Shown here: positions 10,493 to 20,837 of the stretch, one piece after another | Numbering within the stretch: position 1 is the stretch's first letter | Layout of the letters: every line of letters begins with the position of its first letter | Source of the DNA: Lathyrus oleraceus | Taxonomy: Eukaryota; Streptophyta; Magnoliopsida; Fabales; Fabaceae | DNA: 64,000 bases | Direction: 5' to 3' | NCBI RefSeq assembly: GCF_024323335.1 | Contig: NC_066584.1 | Location: 273,955,618 to 274,019,617 of the forward strand | Notes under the pieces: generated by a model | The model's input: only the letters and a program-made list of their open reading frames with translations | Told to the model about the DNA's origin: nothing | The model's database searches: none | Position numbers and translations under genes: made by a program

Positions 10493-13400
10493 TGTAGCGG
10501 TGTATTCGTCACTTTATGATTTATTAATTAAATCAAAAGCAAAGCATACAAAGAATCGAGTCGCCACCGCACTTTTATTTATCCAAAGGAATGGCTAAAA
10601 AGCGAACAAAAGCCTAAGAAGTTTTACACATAGAAAACTAATGAAAAGGTCAGAGATCTGGGTAAGGGGTTAATTACGCAATGGGAAGGTGTTAGGCACC
10701 CAAAACGTTCTAGGTACTCCTAGGGAGCCCTTTTCACAACTTGTTGTATGAAATGTTATTTGTTTATGAAATATTTATTGTGCAAACATGGATTGAAGGG
10801 ATGAGAAAAGATTGTACAAGTTAATATTTTTGTGTTTGAACGGATGAACCTGTTGCCTACGTACCTTTCCATGGAAGGTAAGGATCAAAACACCGTAGTT
10901 CGGCTAAAAGATTTCCAAAAGTATGGGTGAATTGATTTTAAAACAAAATCCCTAAGGTCTTTCGTTATCCACGGGAGAAAACTCAACCTATACAAACAAC
11001 AAGTCCACCATGTGAGAAAAGCTTCAACTTGCTAGTGAGGGGTTAACCCTATAATAAGCAAGGAAGTCTTACAATTCAATTCACTAAGGACAAAAGGTGA
11101 GATTAACATCAACCAACTAGGATAAATCAAACCTATGGCTAATGTATGAAAACTTATCAAGAATGGACAAAGCCACAAAACAATTGAGTGAGTGAAATTA
11201 ACCAATTAGGATTATTTACAAAAGTGGTCAAGATATGATTAGAATTCAATTCAAAAGAGTATTATGAAAATGAAGTTTTGAAAACTCAAAGGCCTAAAGC
11301 CTAGGTTTCTAATTTGGAAAGAAATGAAAATGTTTGCACAATAGTTTTTGGTTTTGGGTTAACATGCAAATGGGGGTTTAAAGAAACAAAAGGTGAGAGG
11401 GTGAGGAAGTAAAACTTCTTAGATGTTCACCTCTTGAGATCATATATAGATGATTCAAGTGATTCCTTTGGAATAGGCAACAATGCAAATAACAAATAAA
11501 CAATGTAAATGGATACCGGATGCCAATCAATGGACTTACACCAATCTCACAAAACAAAATGGATACCAGATGCCAATCAATGGACTTACACCAATCTTCT
11601 AAAACAAAAAGAAACATGGATACCAGATGCCAATCAATGGACTTATACTAGTCTCCTAAAGCAAAGAAACAAGGATACCAGATGCCAATCAATGGACTTA
11701 TACTAGTCTCCTAAAGCAAAGAAACAAGGATACCAGATGCCAATCAATGGACTTATACTAGTCTCCAAGGAATGATCATAGGAAACAACTGCCAATAGCT
11801 GGACTTACAATTGACTCCTCACAAGAAACAAACAACAAATTCAATAAGCAAGAGGAAACAAGTTGCCAATAAATGGTCTTACACTCGACTCCCAGGAAAG
11901 GAAAGCCAATTGAATGGTCTTAGTTCCAAATCCCTACCAGATCATAGGAAACAACTGCCAATAAATGGACTTACAATTGACTCCTCAATGGACAAACAAA
12001 ATGTTACAAAGTAATGAACAATGTTTATGAAATGATATATAAGCAATGAAGGTAAATGCACAAAGGCACACATAAGCAAACATGCACAGATGAATCAAGT
12101 AAGCAGACAAACAAGTCAATTAGCACACACTATATACAATCAATTAGGCTCAAGCAAGGTTAGGCTTTACAGCCAACTGGAATGGGGAATTTTGAGCTCT
12201 TAACCCTAACATTGAGAGTTAGGGTGAAGCAGATGAAATGGAGATGAGGGGTGTGCCTCATAGCTCTTATCCCTGGTCAGGGAGAGCTTTGATCAATGGA
12301 AAGTGTGGGAGTTCAGAAAGTTGGAACTCTTCTCCACAAATAGACTCTATAAGATCTTGGGTTATTATTCACCATGCATCAACACATGGTGTGAGCAAAG
12401 TGAATGAAACACTGAGTAGCAGGAGATGGATTACACATCTCTTTTATCTGCCAATTGCCTCTTAAGAGGACTTTTCCTGCTTGGCACAAAGTTAAACAAG
12501 CACAAACATTGCCTCTTAAGGAGGGCTTCAGACAGGTGCCTACCAATAACAGTAGGTCTTCCAGACTACATGAAGATTAGAAATTATACCTAAGTGGTTA
12601 AGCAACCAAGCAAAGCAAAGTTCACAAGGAACTTAAAGCAACTTAAGTACCTGTGGAAACACTAAACAAATTAGTACAATGCTCAGACAAACAGACAACA
12701 GTCAATAAGCAACAGACAATCCCTATGTACAAAATGTGTAAGCCAAAAGGCAAACTCAAATGAGTTAGCATCAACCTACAAAACACACAAATGTTAATAA
12801 TCAAAAGCAAACATCAATACTCAAATGATGAAGCATCATCAACTATGGAACTTGGATGTTCAACCTGAAATCAAATCTCAAATGTAAGCCACAAACCACT
12901 AGGTCAAAGCCTAGGGTCAAAGATGGAGAAAAAATTTAAAACAGGAGCTGAAATTTAACACAAAGTAACTTCAAACACATATTGACATATTCCAAAAGGT
13001 CTCACATCAACATCATTCACCAAAAGCATTTCATGATTAAAAGAAGTTCAAGGCAATTTCAAAGCTCATATGTGATCATCATGAATGAAAATTTCAAATC
13101 AAAACAGAAATGATTCAAATAAATCTGGAAAAATTGATGCACATTCAAGACATCTAACATTATCAACGTATAAAAAATCAGAAGCATTGGACATCATTTG
13201 GCATGGAAATCACATGGTACAAGTTGAAAAATCAAAGGTGTGACACAAATTGTCACACCAAGTTAGCACATGCATAAAACAGAAATGGTAATTGAGAAAA
13301 ATGACAAACTAAAACCAAAATGTCAAGAAATGTGTCTAGTTTCATCATGCAAAATTTCAAAGCTATTGGATAAGAAACAAGCATTTCATGATAGTTTGAA

Positions 13401-13655
13401 TCAAGCAATGTCATAAAGGTACATGTGATTAATCAACCTAGAACAAATTATTTTTCCAGCCAGGCACAACTTGCAAATTATGGTCATTAAAAAATAGACA
13501 TCTCAAGGATCACTATGCAAAAAACCAGGTATTTTTTGGATCAATTTTCGAATTGTTATGCAATTTACAAGTTGAGAAAAAAATAAAAAAAAACATGTGA
13601 AGCACATAGTATGAAATAAGGAGGGAAAATGAATAAATGGTGAAGCATTTGAATA
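10493..13655 (-). repeat. Ogre-1 5' LTR (truncated)
   Basis: On the plus strand it starts TGTAGCGGTGTATTC, the complement of an LTR 3' end in ...CTACA, next to the PBS. The U5-proximal part resembles the Ogre-2/Ogre-P LTRs (GGGAAGGTGTTAGGCACCC at about 10683, GTACTCCTAGGGAGCCC at about 10714). The middle resembles the Ogre-3 LTR (CACACACTATATACAA at about 12125, CTTAACCCTAACATTGAGAG at about 12200, GTCTTCCAGACTACATGAAG at about 12555). In minus sense an AATAAA and a GTGGCGACTC copy lie at about 10558-10582. The outer (U3) end is missing: homology stops near 13655, where plus-sense Ogre-P protease sequence begins. Short plus-strand frames inside are chance. Confidence 0.8.
11511..11780 (+). 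repeat. 50-57 bp tandem repeat in Ogre-1 LTR
   Basis: Five adjacent copies start GGATACC(A/G)GATGCCAATC at 11511, 11561, 11618, 11673 and 11728. The spacings are 50, 57, 55 and 55 bp, and copies 3 and 4 are nearly identical. Looser relatives (TGCCAATAAATGGACTTAC) continue to about 11985. The Ogre-3 LTR keeps a two-copy version near 45170-45250. Confidence 0.9.
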
Positions 13656-13849
13656 AACGCTTCAGCCAAGGATCGAAGATGTGCAACCCAGTTTCCGTAG
13701 TGGAGGGTTCATTCATGGTAATGAACAACACTTAGCTGCCGTGATCGAGGAGGATGAAGATGAAGACTGCACCAATTTTGTGACGCATGGAAAAGCTTGA
13801 AACAATTGGACTGCTGTCGATGTTCCTATTATTATGGATCCTTTTCTAA
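13656..13849 (+). pseudogene. Ogre-P protease C-terminus (fragment)
   Basis: The plus-sense frame reads EDVQPSFRSGGFIHGNEQHL, an acidic stretch, CTNFVTHGKA, a TGA, then NNWTAVDVP. It matches the end of the Ogre-1 exon 1 product (FKSGGFIHADQ, CHNWVAVDVP). This is the leftmost surviving part of Ogre-P; its gag, ORF1 and 5' LTR are gone, and Ogre-1 LTR sequence joins directly at about 13655. The single TGA (about 13797) replaces the Cys codon of the CHNW/CNNW motif. Confidence 0.85.
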
Positions 13850-14096
13850 GTAATTTCTTTTATTGTTTTTTCAAATAATAAGGGAGAAGTGAACATTGTT
13901 AGGTATTTTCAAATTTGATCATTAATAAAATTCAATTCAATTCATCCACATCTATGATGTTATATTTTTACTTTTCTCTTCTTCTAGAAAATGGTAATCA
14001 CAAAAAACATAAAATAAATAAATATAATTGTCCATCTGCATAATATTTGGTCACCAAATCACTTCTCTAAAATCAAAATATCAAATCATTATGCAG
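13850..14096 (+). other. Ogre-P protease-RT intron
   Basis: The acceptor is clear (TCATTATGCAG|GTTGG, CAG at 14094-14096). The donor is probably TCTAA|GTAATT at 13850, but that choice is one base out of phase with the RT frame, so either the exon has decayed or another donor is used. The acceptor lies in a stem: CTGCATAAT-ATTTG (14036-14049) pairs with CAAAT-C-ATTATGCAG (14082-14096), giving 9 plus 5 bp with one bulge and a 32-nt loop. Confidence 0.78.
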
Positions 14097-15229
14097 GTTG
14101 GTTTCTAAACCCATTGAATATAATGATCCTACTCCTTTGCCAAATTTTGAATTCCCTGTGTTTGAGGCTGAGGAAGGAAGTGATGAAGAAGTATATGATG
14201 AATTATCTCGTCTACTTGAGCACGAGGAAAAAGCCATTCAGTCGTTCAAAGAGAAGATTGAGTTAGTCAACTTTGGTTCTGAGAATGATGTGAAGGAAGT
14301 CAAGATTGGGTCTCGACTGTGTCCAAAAGTGAAGAAGGGGTTGATTGATCTTCTCCAAGAGTATTCAGATGTGTTTGCTTGGTCTTATCAAGACATGCCT
14401 GGTTTAGATTCTGAGATTGTAGAGCATAGATTGTCGTTGAAGTCAGAATACCCGCCAGTCAAGCAGAAATTGAGGAGGACTCATCCTGATATGGCAGTAA
14501 AGATCAAAGAAGAAGTGCAAAAGCAAATTGATGCTGACTTTCTTATTACTGTTGAGTATCCACAGTGGGTGGCCAATATTGTGCCTGTTCCGAAGAAGGA
14601 TGGAAAAGTCCGTATGTGTGTTGATTATAAAGATTTGAATAAAGTCAGTCCGAAAGATGATTTCCCTCTGCCACACATTGACATGTTGGTAGAGAACACA
14701 ACTAAATTCAAAGTCTTTTTATTTATGGACTGATTTTCCGGATATAATCAGATCAAAATGGCACCCGATGATATGGAGAATACCATATTCATTACACCCT
14801 TGGGAACATTCTATTATAGAGTGATTCCTTTCGGTTTAAAGAATGCTGGTGCAACTTACCAGAGAGCAATGACTACTCTTTTTCATGATATGATGCATAA
14901 AGAGATCAAAGTTTATGTTGATGATATGATTGCCAAATCCATTGATGAAGAGGAACATGTTGAGCATTTGTTGAAGTTATTCCAGCATTTGAGGAATTAT
15001 AAAATCCGCTTGAATCCCAATAAGTGTACTTTTGGTGTTCGTTCTGGTAAGTTGTTGGGCTTTATTGTCAGTGAGAAGGGTATTGAAGTTAATCCTGCCA
15101 AGGTCAAAGAAATACAAGAGATGCCTGCGCCCAAGACTGAGAAGCAAGTCAAAGGTTTCCTCGACCGCTTGAATTATATCACAAGATTAATTTCACACAT
15201 GATTGCCACATTTGCGCCTATATTAAAGC
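14097..15229 (+). pseudogene. Ogre-P reverse transcriptase (5' part of pol, truncated)
   Basis: This is Tat/Ogre RT on the plus strand: KPIEYNDPTPLPNFEFPVFE, KQKLRRTHPDMAVKIKEEVQ, VPVPKKDGKVRMCVDYKDLN, LPHIDMLVENTTKF, then a TGA (14731-14733) replacing the Gly of the DGFSGYN motif. It continues with IPFGLKNAGATYQR, the catalytic YVDD (KVYVDDMIAKS), LNPNKCTFGVRSGKLLGF and LNYITRLISHM. It breaks at APILKL (15229), where Sirevirus A sequence begins. Compared with Ogre-1, about 66 codons between this point and YYLSKKFT (resuming at 22629) are missing. It keeps the RMCVDYKDLNKVSPK block that Ogre-1 has lost. Confidence 0.93.
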
Positions 15230-15320
15230 TTCCACGGGTTCCAACATCAGTACTAATATAACTCCTTGCAAGATACCAGAAAGTATCACCCATGGATCTC
15301 ATCCAGAAACAGAACATGAT

Positions 15321-15336
15321 GCCTGCTCTGATACCA
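15321..15336 (-). promoter_or_regulatory. Second Sirevirus A primer binding site (after the 3' LTR)
   Basis: The minus sense reads TGGTATCAGAGCAGGC, matching the 3' end of initiator tRNA-Met as used by Ty1-copia elements. It sits 2 bp beyond an LTR that should end the element, showing that another internal copy once followed. Confidence 0.88.
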
Positions 15337-15338
15337 TT

Positions 15339-17130
15339 TAAAATTCTGGTGTAGTCAGAGTTTAGATGTTCTACTCCAAGTAATGACATCTGATCTAACA
15401 TTGTTACTAATACAGCAAGACAGTTATACAAATTAAAACCTAGTACTGATATGCACACATTCACAGATGTCACGACATCTGTTACTATATCACCATAGTA
15501 TGGAAGAACACCCAGTTCTGTCCATCTGGTACAAAGACATAGCAGAGATCAACCATAACACTTACTTCTGTTGAGCCTGCACAGTTATCAGCATGATGTC
15601 TCAACATTGATTTGAACAGCACCTGTTACAGCATTACAGGTTTACCTTATTTTATAACAGACAAAATTATAACATGCAGAAGGTAAAAAACACAAGTAAT
15701 TGTTAACCCAGTTCGGTGCAACATCACCTACGTCTGGGGGCATACCAAGCCAGGAAGAAGATCCACTATCAGCAATATTAATTCAGAGTTAAACTCCCCC
15801 GTTTACAACTCTTCACTTAATCCCTACCCAATGCAATCTATACCTAGGAACTCCTAGATAGAAACCTCCAGTTTCCATTCCTATCACTACAATTATAATG
15901 TAATGCTAAACACCTTGAACTTGCTTCACAACTTCGTTCAAGACCATAATCACTCTTGCCTACAGGCTTTGAGTTACAAATACTCTCAGCTTTGAACACT
16001 GAGAAACACATGGTAACCTTCCCACAGATTGGGAGGTTTACCTCACACACACCCCTAAATTTTCATTCTATGAGGCTTACAAAAACTAGGTTTCAATATG
16101 CTATTTATAACCTAATCACCCAACTGGATTTGGGCCTTCAGAAATCGCAGCAAACTTGTTCTTTGCTGTTACAAATACAGCAGAAAATTTCTGCTACAAA
16201 CAAGGTCTTCGATCCTAAAATTTCTCCATATATATCTCCATATTTGGAGCCTATATATATTCTGATTAAGTCTTTAAGACCTCCACATGTAACGCCACAT
16301 AGGATTCTAATTCCCACATATTAGTGTGCTAACAAATAGGCAATTTGTTAGGTTCATTAATTGTAGCTCAGTTGTTAGTTTCCTGGATTTTAGATCAGCT
16401 GTTGGATTCCTGAAGAATGGCCTGAGAAAAATCCTCAAACAGAAAAACTAACCATCCTACAATTTAGCATATGCTGTCAGGAATGAATGTCACAACATTC
16501 AGTTTGACGTCCAGAACATAGACCATATGCTAAGTCTGTTATTTTCCTGAAAACAGACTGTGCTAAATGCTGTATTGTAAAAGGCCAACCAGTTTATACT
16601 TCAGTATCAGCTTACAGTAATAAATGTCAAGACATCCAGTTTGACATTTTCACAATGGGCCTTATGCCAGGTCAGTTACCCTCCTGAAGAACAGACTAAG
16701 ATACATACTGAAATGTAGCAGAAAACCAACCTGCCTATTATTCAGTATATGCTGTCAATGATGAATGTCATAACATCCAGTTTGACATTCAGACAGTAGG
16801 CCTTATGCCAGGTCTGTTATTTGCTTGATAAACAGACTGAAAATAAATACTGAGTTATAATAGAACACCAACTGTTATATTCCTCAGTATCTGCTGACAG
16901 GGATGAATGTCATAACATCCAGTTTGACATTCAGTAGATCCTGTATTAGCTAAACCTGCAACATACTACTCAAGTATATCATGACATCATTCAAGACATC
17001 AGAGTACAGTTAGATATTCTAACATACAATGCAGTCAAACAATCATTTCCACAGCATGTCATGACATCAATCAAGACATTATAATCCAACTAGTGTTTTA
17101 CCATACAATGTAGCCAATCAAACATCTACA
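15339..17130 (-). repeat. Sirevirus A LTR, PBS-proximal copy at low coordinates
   Basis: The minus sense begins TGTAGATGTTTGATTGG next to the PPT and ends ...CAGAATTTTA (expected TTTCA, one substitution) next to a PBS. A probable TATA box, TATAAATAG, lies at plus 16101-16109. The U5 part carries CCCAGACGTAGGTGATG and AACTGGGTTAACAATT (minus sense), also seen in Sirevirus B near 43870-43910. Diverged tandem units occupy 16466-16940. Confidence 0.9.
16466..16940 (+). repeat. Diverged ~140-bp tandem repeat in Sirevirus LTR
   Basis: Four units each carry a TGTCA-(T/C/A)AACATCCAGTTTGACATT core, at about 16486, 16624, 16766 and 16907, followed in most by CCTTATGCCAGGTC and an AACAGACTG segment. 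The spacing is near 140 bp. The same array is in the other LTR at about 21965-22435. The core is built from TGTCA/TGACA inverted halves. Confidence 0.82.
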
Positions 17131-17143
17131 AACTCCCCCTATT
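17131..17143 (-). promoter_or_regulatory. Sirevirus A polypurine tract
   Basis: The minus sense reads AAATAGGGGGAGTT and abuts the LTR start TGTAGATG. Further GGGGGAGT tracts at 17453-17462, 17754-17763 and 19568-19577 fit the multiple polypurine tracts described upstream of Sirevirus 3' LTRs. Confidence 0.8.
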
Positions 17144-20100
17144 TGCAAATTTTTGGCTAAAACACTTTGGCTTCACAACAGAGTCCATAGCAGTGGAAAA
17201 CACACATCTAGCAGAAAATTAACCTAGCTAATACACTCAGAGTAGCAACACACTCACACAGATGGAAGTTAAATAAAAACTTCACATAACAGCACACATA
17301 CAGAAGTTAAATAAAAACTTCTAATTGCAGCACACATACACATACTCACAGTCATAGAAGTGGAACCTCAGTTGCAGCACTACCTCTGGATTAGAGGATC
17401 TTCAATATCTGTTTAGCAAAACACTCTGTTGTCCTGGGGCATCACAGGTGTTACTCCCCCTTTTTGTCAAAAATGTTGCCAAAGCAACACTTTAAATTAC
17501 AGACCAACATAAACAAAATTACACACAAATGACAGATACACAATCTTGATTTTACTTCACAGTTTCAATCAAGAATACCCCTCTTGATCTTGCTTTACAG
17601 CTTTGATCAAGACACTACCCACTTGATCTTGCTTCACAACTTTGATCAAGTAGTCACACACTGTCTTCACAACAGGTATATCAGGTGCCATACCTTGTTA
17701 TCTGAGAACACATAGACCACAAGCTTGATGATTACTTGCAGCACAAAAATAGAACTCCCCCTGTCATGAACAACCAACTCTCCTCTTGAAACTTGGAGAT
17801 CACACATGAACATATCCAACACCCCAAAGTTGGACCTTCACATACTTCCTGATTCAAAGAGAACCCAGACCACTTGATGAATGGAAAACATAAGACTCAT
17901 CTTCATGTCTTCAAGAGCACACCCTCTGTTCAACCCTCTTGGCTGAACACATCCACACTCTGTGTCAATCTCTCTTCTAACCAGAACAGAAAACCACTTC
18001 ACAAAATGTTCTAACATTCGTTAGGACATCCTTCACAACATAACAAGGAACACCATCTGATAATCTTCAGATATCACTGAGTCACCAGCTTGATCCAAAA
18101 GAACCCAGACATAAATTGGGACATATACATTCTCATCCCATTACGAGAGATAATCTTCCATAGATAGCTCAGAGCTCCTACCACAAGCTCCAAGAGATGA
18201 ATAGAACACACCTCCTTTTGTCTTCAACTTACTACTTTTCTGCTCAAAAGTAATTTGTCTCAGACTTTCCTCAAGAATAATCAGCTGCCATATGTGGATT
18301 ATCTTGATTCTTCGAACTCACTTCTGAGATAGACCAAATGCCACTGGTTGATTACCTCCTTCATGAATCCTCATATGAAAAAGTCAAATTCCATTCTTTG
18401 ACCTCTCCACGTCTATCAAGCCTCACCCAAAGATATTCTGACCTTCCATGTGAGACTTGAACTTCAAGCTACATGTTGAACAAAACTTAGATTTTCTAAG
18501 ACATGAACATGTAACATCCTTTCTATCCAGCAACTCCAAAGAACTGCAACGAGGACGACCTTTTTGAAGTATCCAATCTACAACCCTGTAGACCCTTCTA
18601 TCTCAAGTTGATGTGCCACTTCACCAACTAAGAATCTGATGTTGAACCAAATGTCACAACATTGTGTTTTGACATCTAGCTGTTGACTTCAGCTCCATCT
18701 TCTGCCACTTGAAAGAACTTCCTCCCTTCACAGAACAAGAGTTCAATGTTCTCATTGACTTGATTGTGGAACCAAGTTTGAGTAAACAACCTCCATCCTG
18801 CAGGTTTGCAGTTAAGTCATCCAAGCTCACACCTTGATGAATCCCTACTTCTTCTCCAAAGACATAAAACACTCTGATGCATGAGTCTTCAGAAGGACCA
18901 GTTAGAAACTAACCCTTCAGCTATACCAAGGATTCCACTTCCTAAAGCAAGGCTGTTTCCATGATGTTAAGAGTGCTACCACTTGTTCTTAACTTCACAG
19001 TGTGCATTAGCCAATGCACTTCCTTACTTAGATCAGAGATAAACTGATCCAAGTAACCACCATCAAGACTATGATGTCTTCTTCTTCTTGTACACACCAA
19101 GGCTGAACATGTTTCTTGCCAGGAAACCTTTTCAGAGATCATATGCTTTTGCTGCCACCAAAGAGATAGATCATAAACCAATGTACTATCCTTCCTGTGA
19201 TTCTTCACAGGGTCTTGAAGAAGAGATGTTCCAACATCTTTAAGAACATCAGTTATCTTGAGCTCCAAGGATAATCAATTAAATACTTGTACTTGGCACA
19301 AGTTGACATTGATCTTAAATCCTTTCCCAATATTCCTTTCAGATACTTCCACCATAAGACTACTTTGAAAATACTCTTCTAGTGTCACATCTTCTGCTTG
19401 CAAGCACTTCAACAGTTTTGAAAATCTTCTCAGATTAAATTCACCCTTAGGAATGAGAGAGATGAATTCTTCCTTGCAAATGTGTCACACAACCACCAGA
19501 ACCCATGTGACACAGGTCAACAGCCAACCAGACCCTAGGCTGACCAAATGTGAGGAGGTTAACCAAAACTCCCCCTCAAATTAACAATCATGGAAACTTC
19601 ACACCAATATCAATGCATTGTACAGACATGTCTCAACATGACATACACCATCCCTACCAGTGGCACCTAACTCTATGAGTTATACCTATACATACTCCAA
19701 TCACACCAATCAGACTTCAGCTGACCATAAGTACTAGTGAAAAACAACACCAGTCAATAGTAGATATGCATTGCCAGAGCATACTACCTCAACCAACCTC
19801 TGAATCTTCATATTCTCACTCCTTGAAGGAACTGCCACTTCTGAGCAAGGTGTTTGAAAAACAAGATTCATGGTCCCAATCCTCTTAAATGAAATAGCAA
19901 TCAGGTTACCCCATTATTGACTTCTAACATCCAGGGGACTTATCTTCCAACACAACATAGTACTTCAGGGAACAACTATCCAACCTTGATCAATCTACAG
20001 GAATAAGACAATCGGCAGGAAATTGCACAATGTCACATCTCAACCAGCTCCACTTCTAGAGATTAGACTTCTAACAGTGACCTTCTTGAGCACACACACA

Positions 20101-20819
20101 GTTGACCCTACCCTTGTCAACTTAGCACACATAGATGTCTCCTCTTCCAGGTCAGGAGTAGGTTCCAAACAAAAGTATCCCTTTGTTTGACACCTAAAAA
20201 CATTTGTTCTTCAACCAGCAGCTGCATACTTGTTGAACAACATGTTCTAACATTACATAGAGCATTGGTTCCACCTCCTTGGAACAAACCCTCCTTGAAA
20301 GTCTTCAAGGTCTTCATATACACTACCCAAGAGTGTAAAAGAATCAGTGATCAGGTGATTCTTACCATCCTGAAGAGAGAACGTCATGATGGGTGGACTT
20401 GAGGAGACTCAAGTATCTTTGACATCATCAGTAGGTTATGATGAAATCTTGAATACATCAGCCTTTCATCCACAAGAGGAGAAACTACATCAGAGTTTGA
20501 GTTTTTCCAGTTATTATGCAGCGGAAATCATAATACAACTCAACTTATGAACACACCCTTCACCAGATCAGCCTCCAAGAACATACCAGGCTTGAATATG
20601 ATTCAATACTAGCACAGCTGTCCCACACATAGGCCAATTGCCAACCACTAGAGACCGGTACCCATAGTTCCTGTCATGAATAGTCCATCCACCTACTTCA
20701 AGGGACCATTCAGGGAACTCACAGAACCTTCCACGGGTTCCAACATCAGTACTAATATAACTCCTTGCAAGATACCAGAAAGTATCACCCATGGATCTCA
20801 TCCAGAAACAGAACAGGAT
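17144..20819 (-). other. Sirevirus A internal region without recognisable genes
   Basis: About 3.7 kb lies between the PBS and PPT. I looked for copia gag, DSG protease, integrase and RT signatures on the minus strand and found none. Longer minus-strand frames exist at 18942-19268 (108 aa) and 20117-20323 (68 aa), with neighbouring stretches that look like decayed coding sequence, but I recognise no family. It is most likely a gene-less, non-autonomous derivative needing proteins from a relative such as Sirevirus B's lineage. Confidence 0.6.
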
Positions 20820-20835
20820 GCCTGCTCTGATACCA
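20820..20835 (-). promoter_or_regulatory. Sirevirus A primer binding site (5' copy)
   Basis: The minus sense reads TGGTATCAGAGCAGGC, two bases after the LTR end ...AATTTCA. It is complementary to initiator tRNA-Met, the usual Ty1-copia primer. Confidence 0.9.
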
Positions 20836-20837
20836 TT

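Noticed and set aside
13740..13800. A host gene exon encoding an acidic peptide near 13740.
   Set aside because: The frame matches the C-terminal end of the Ogre protease region seen in Ogre-1.
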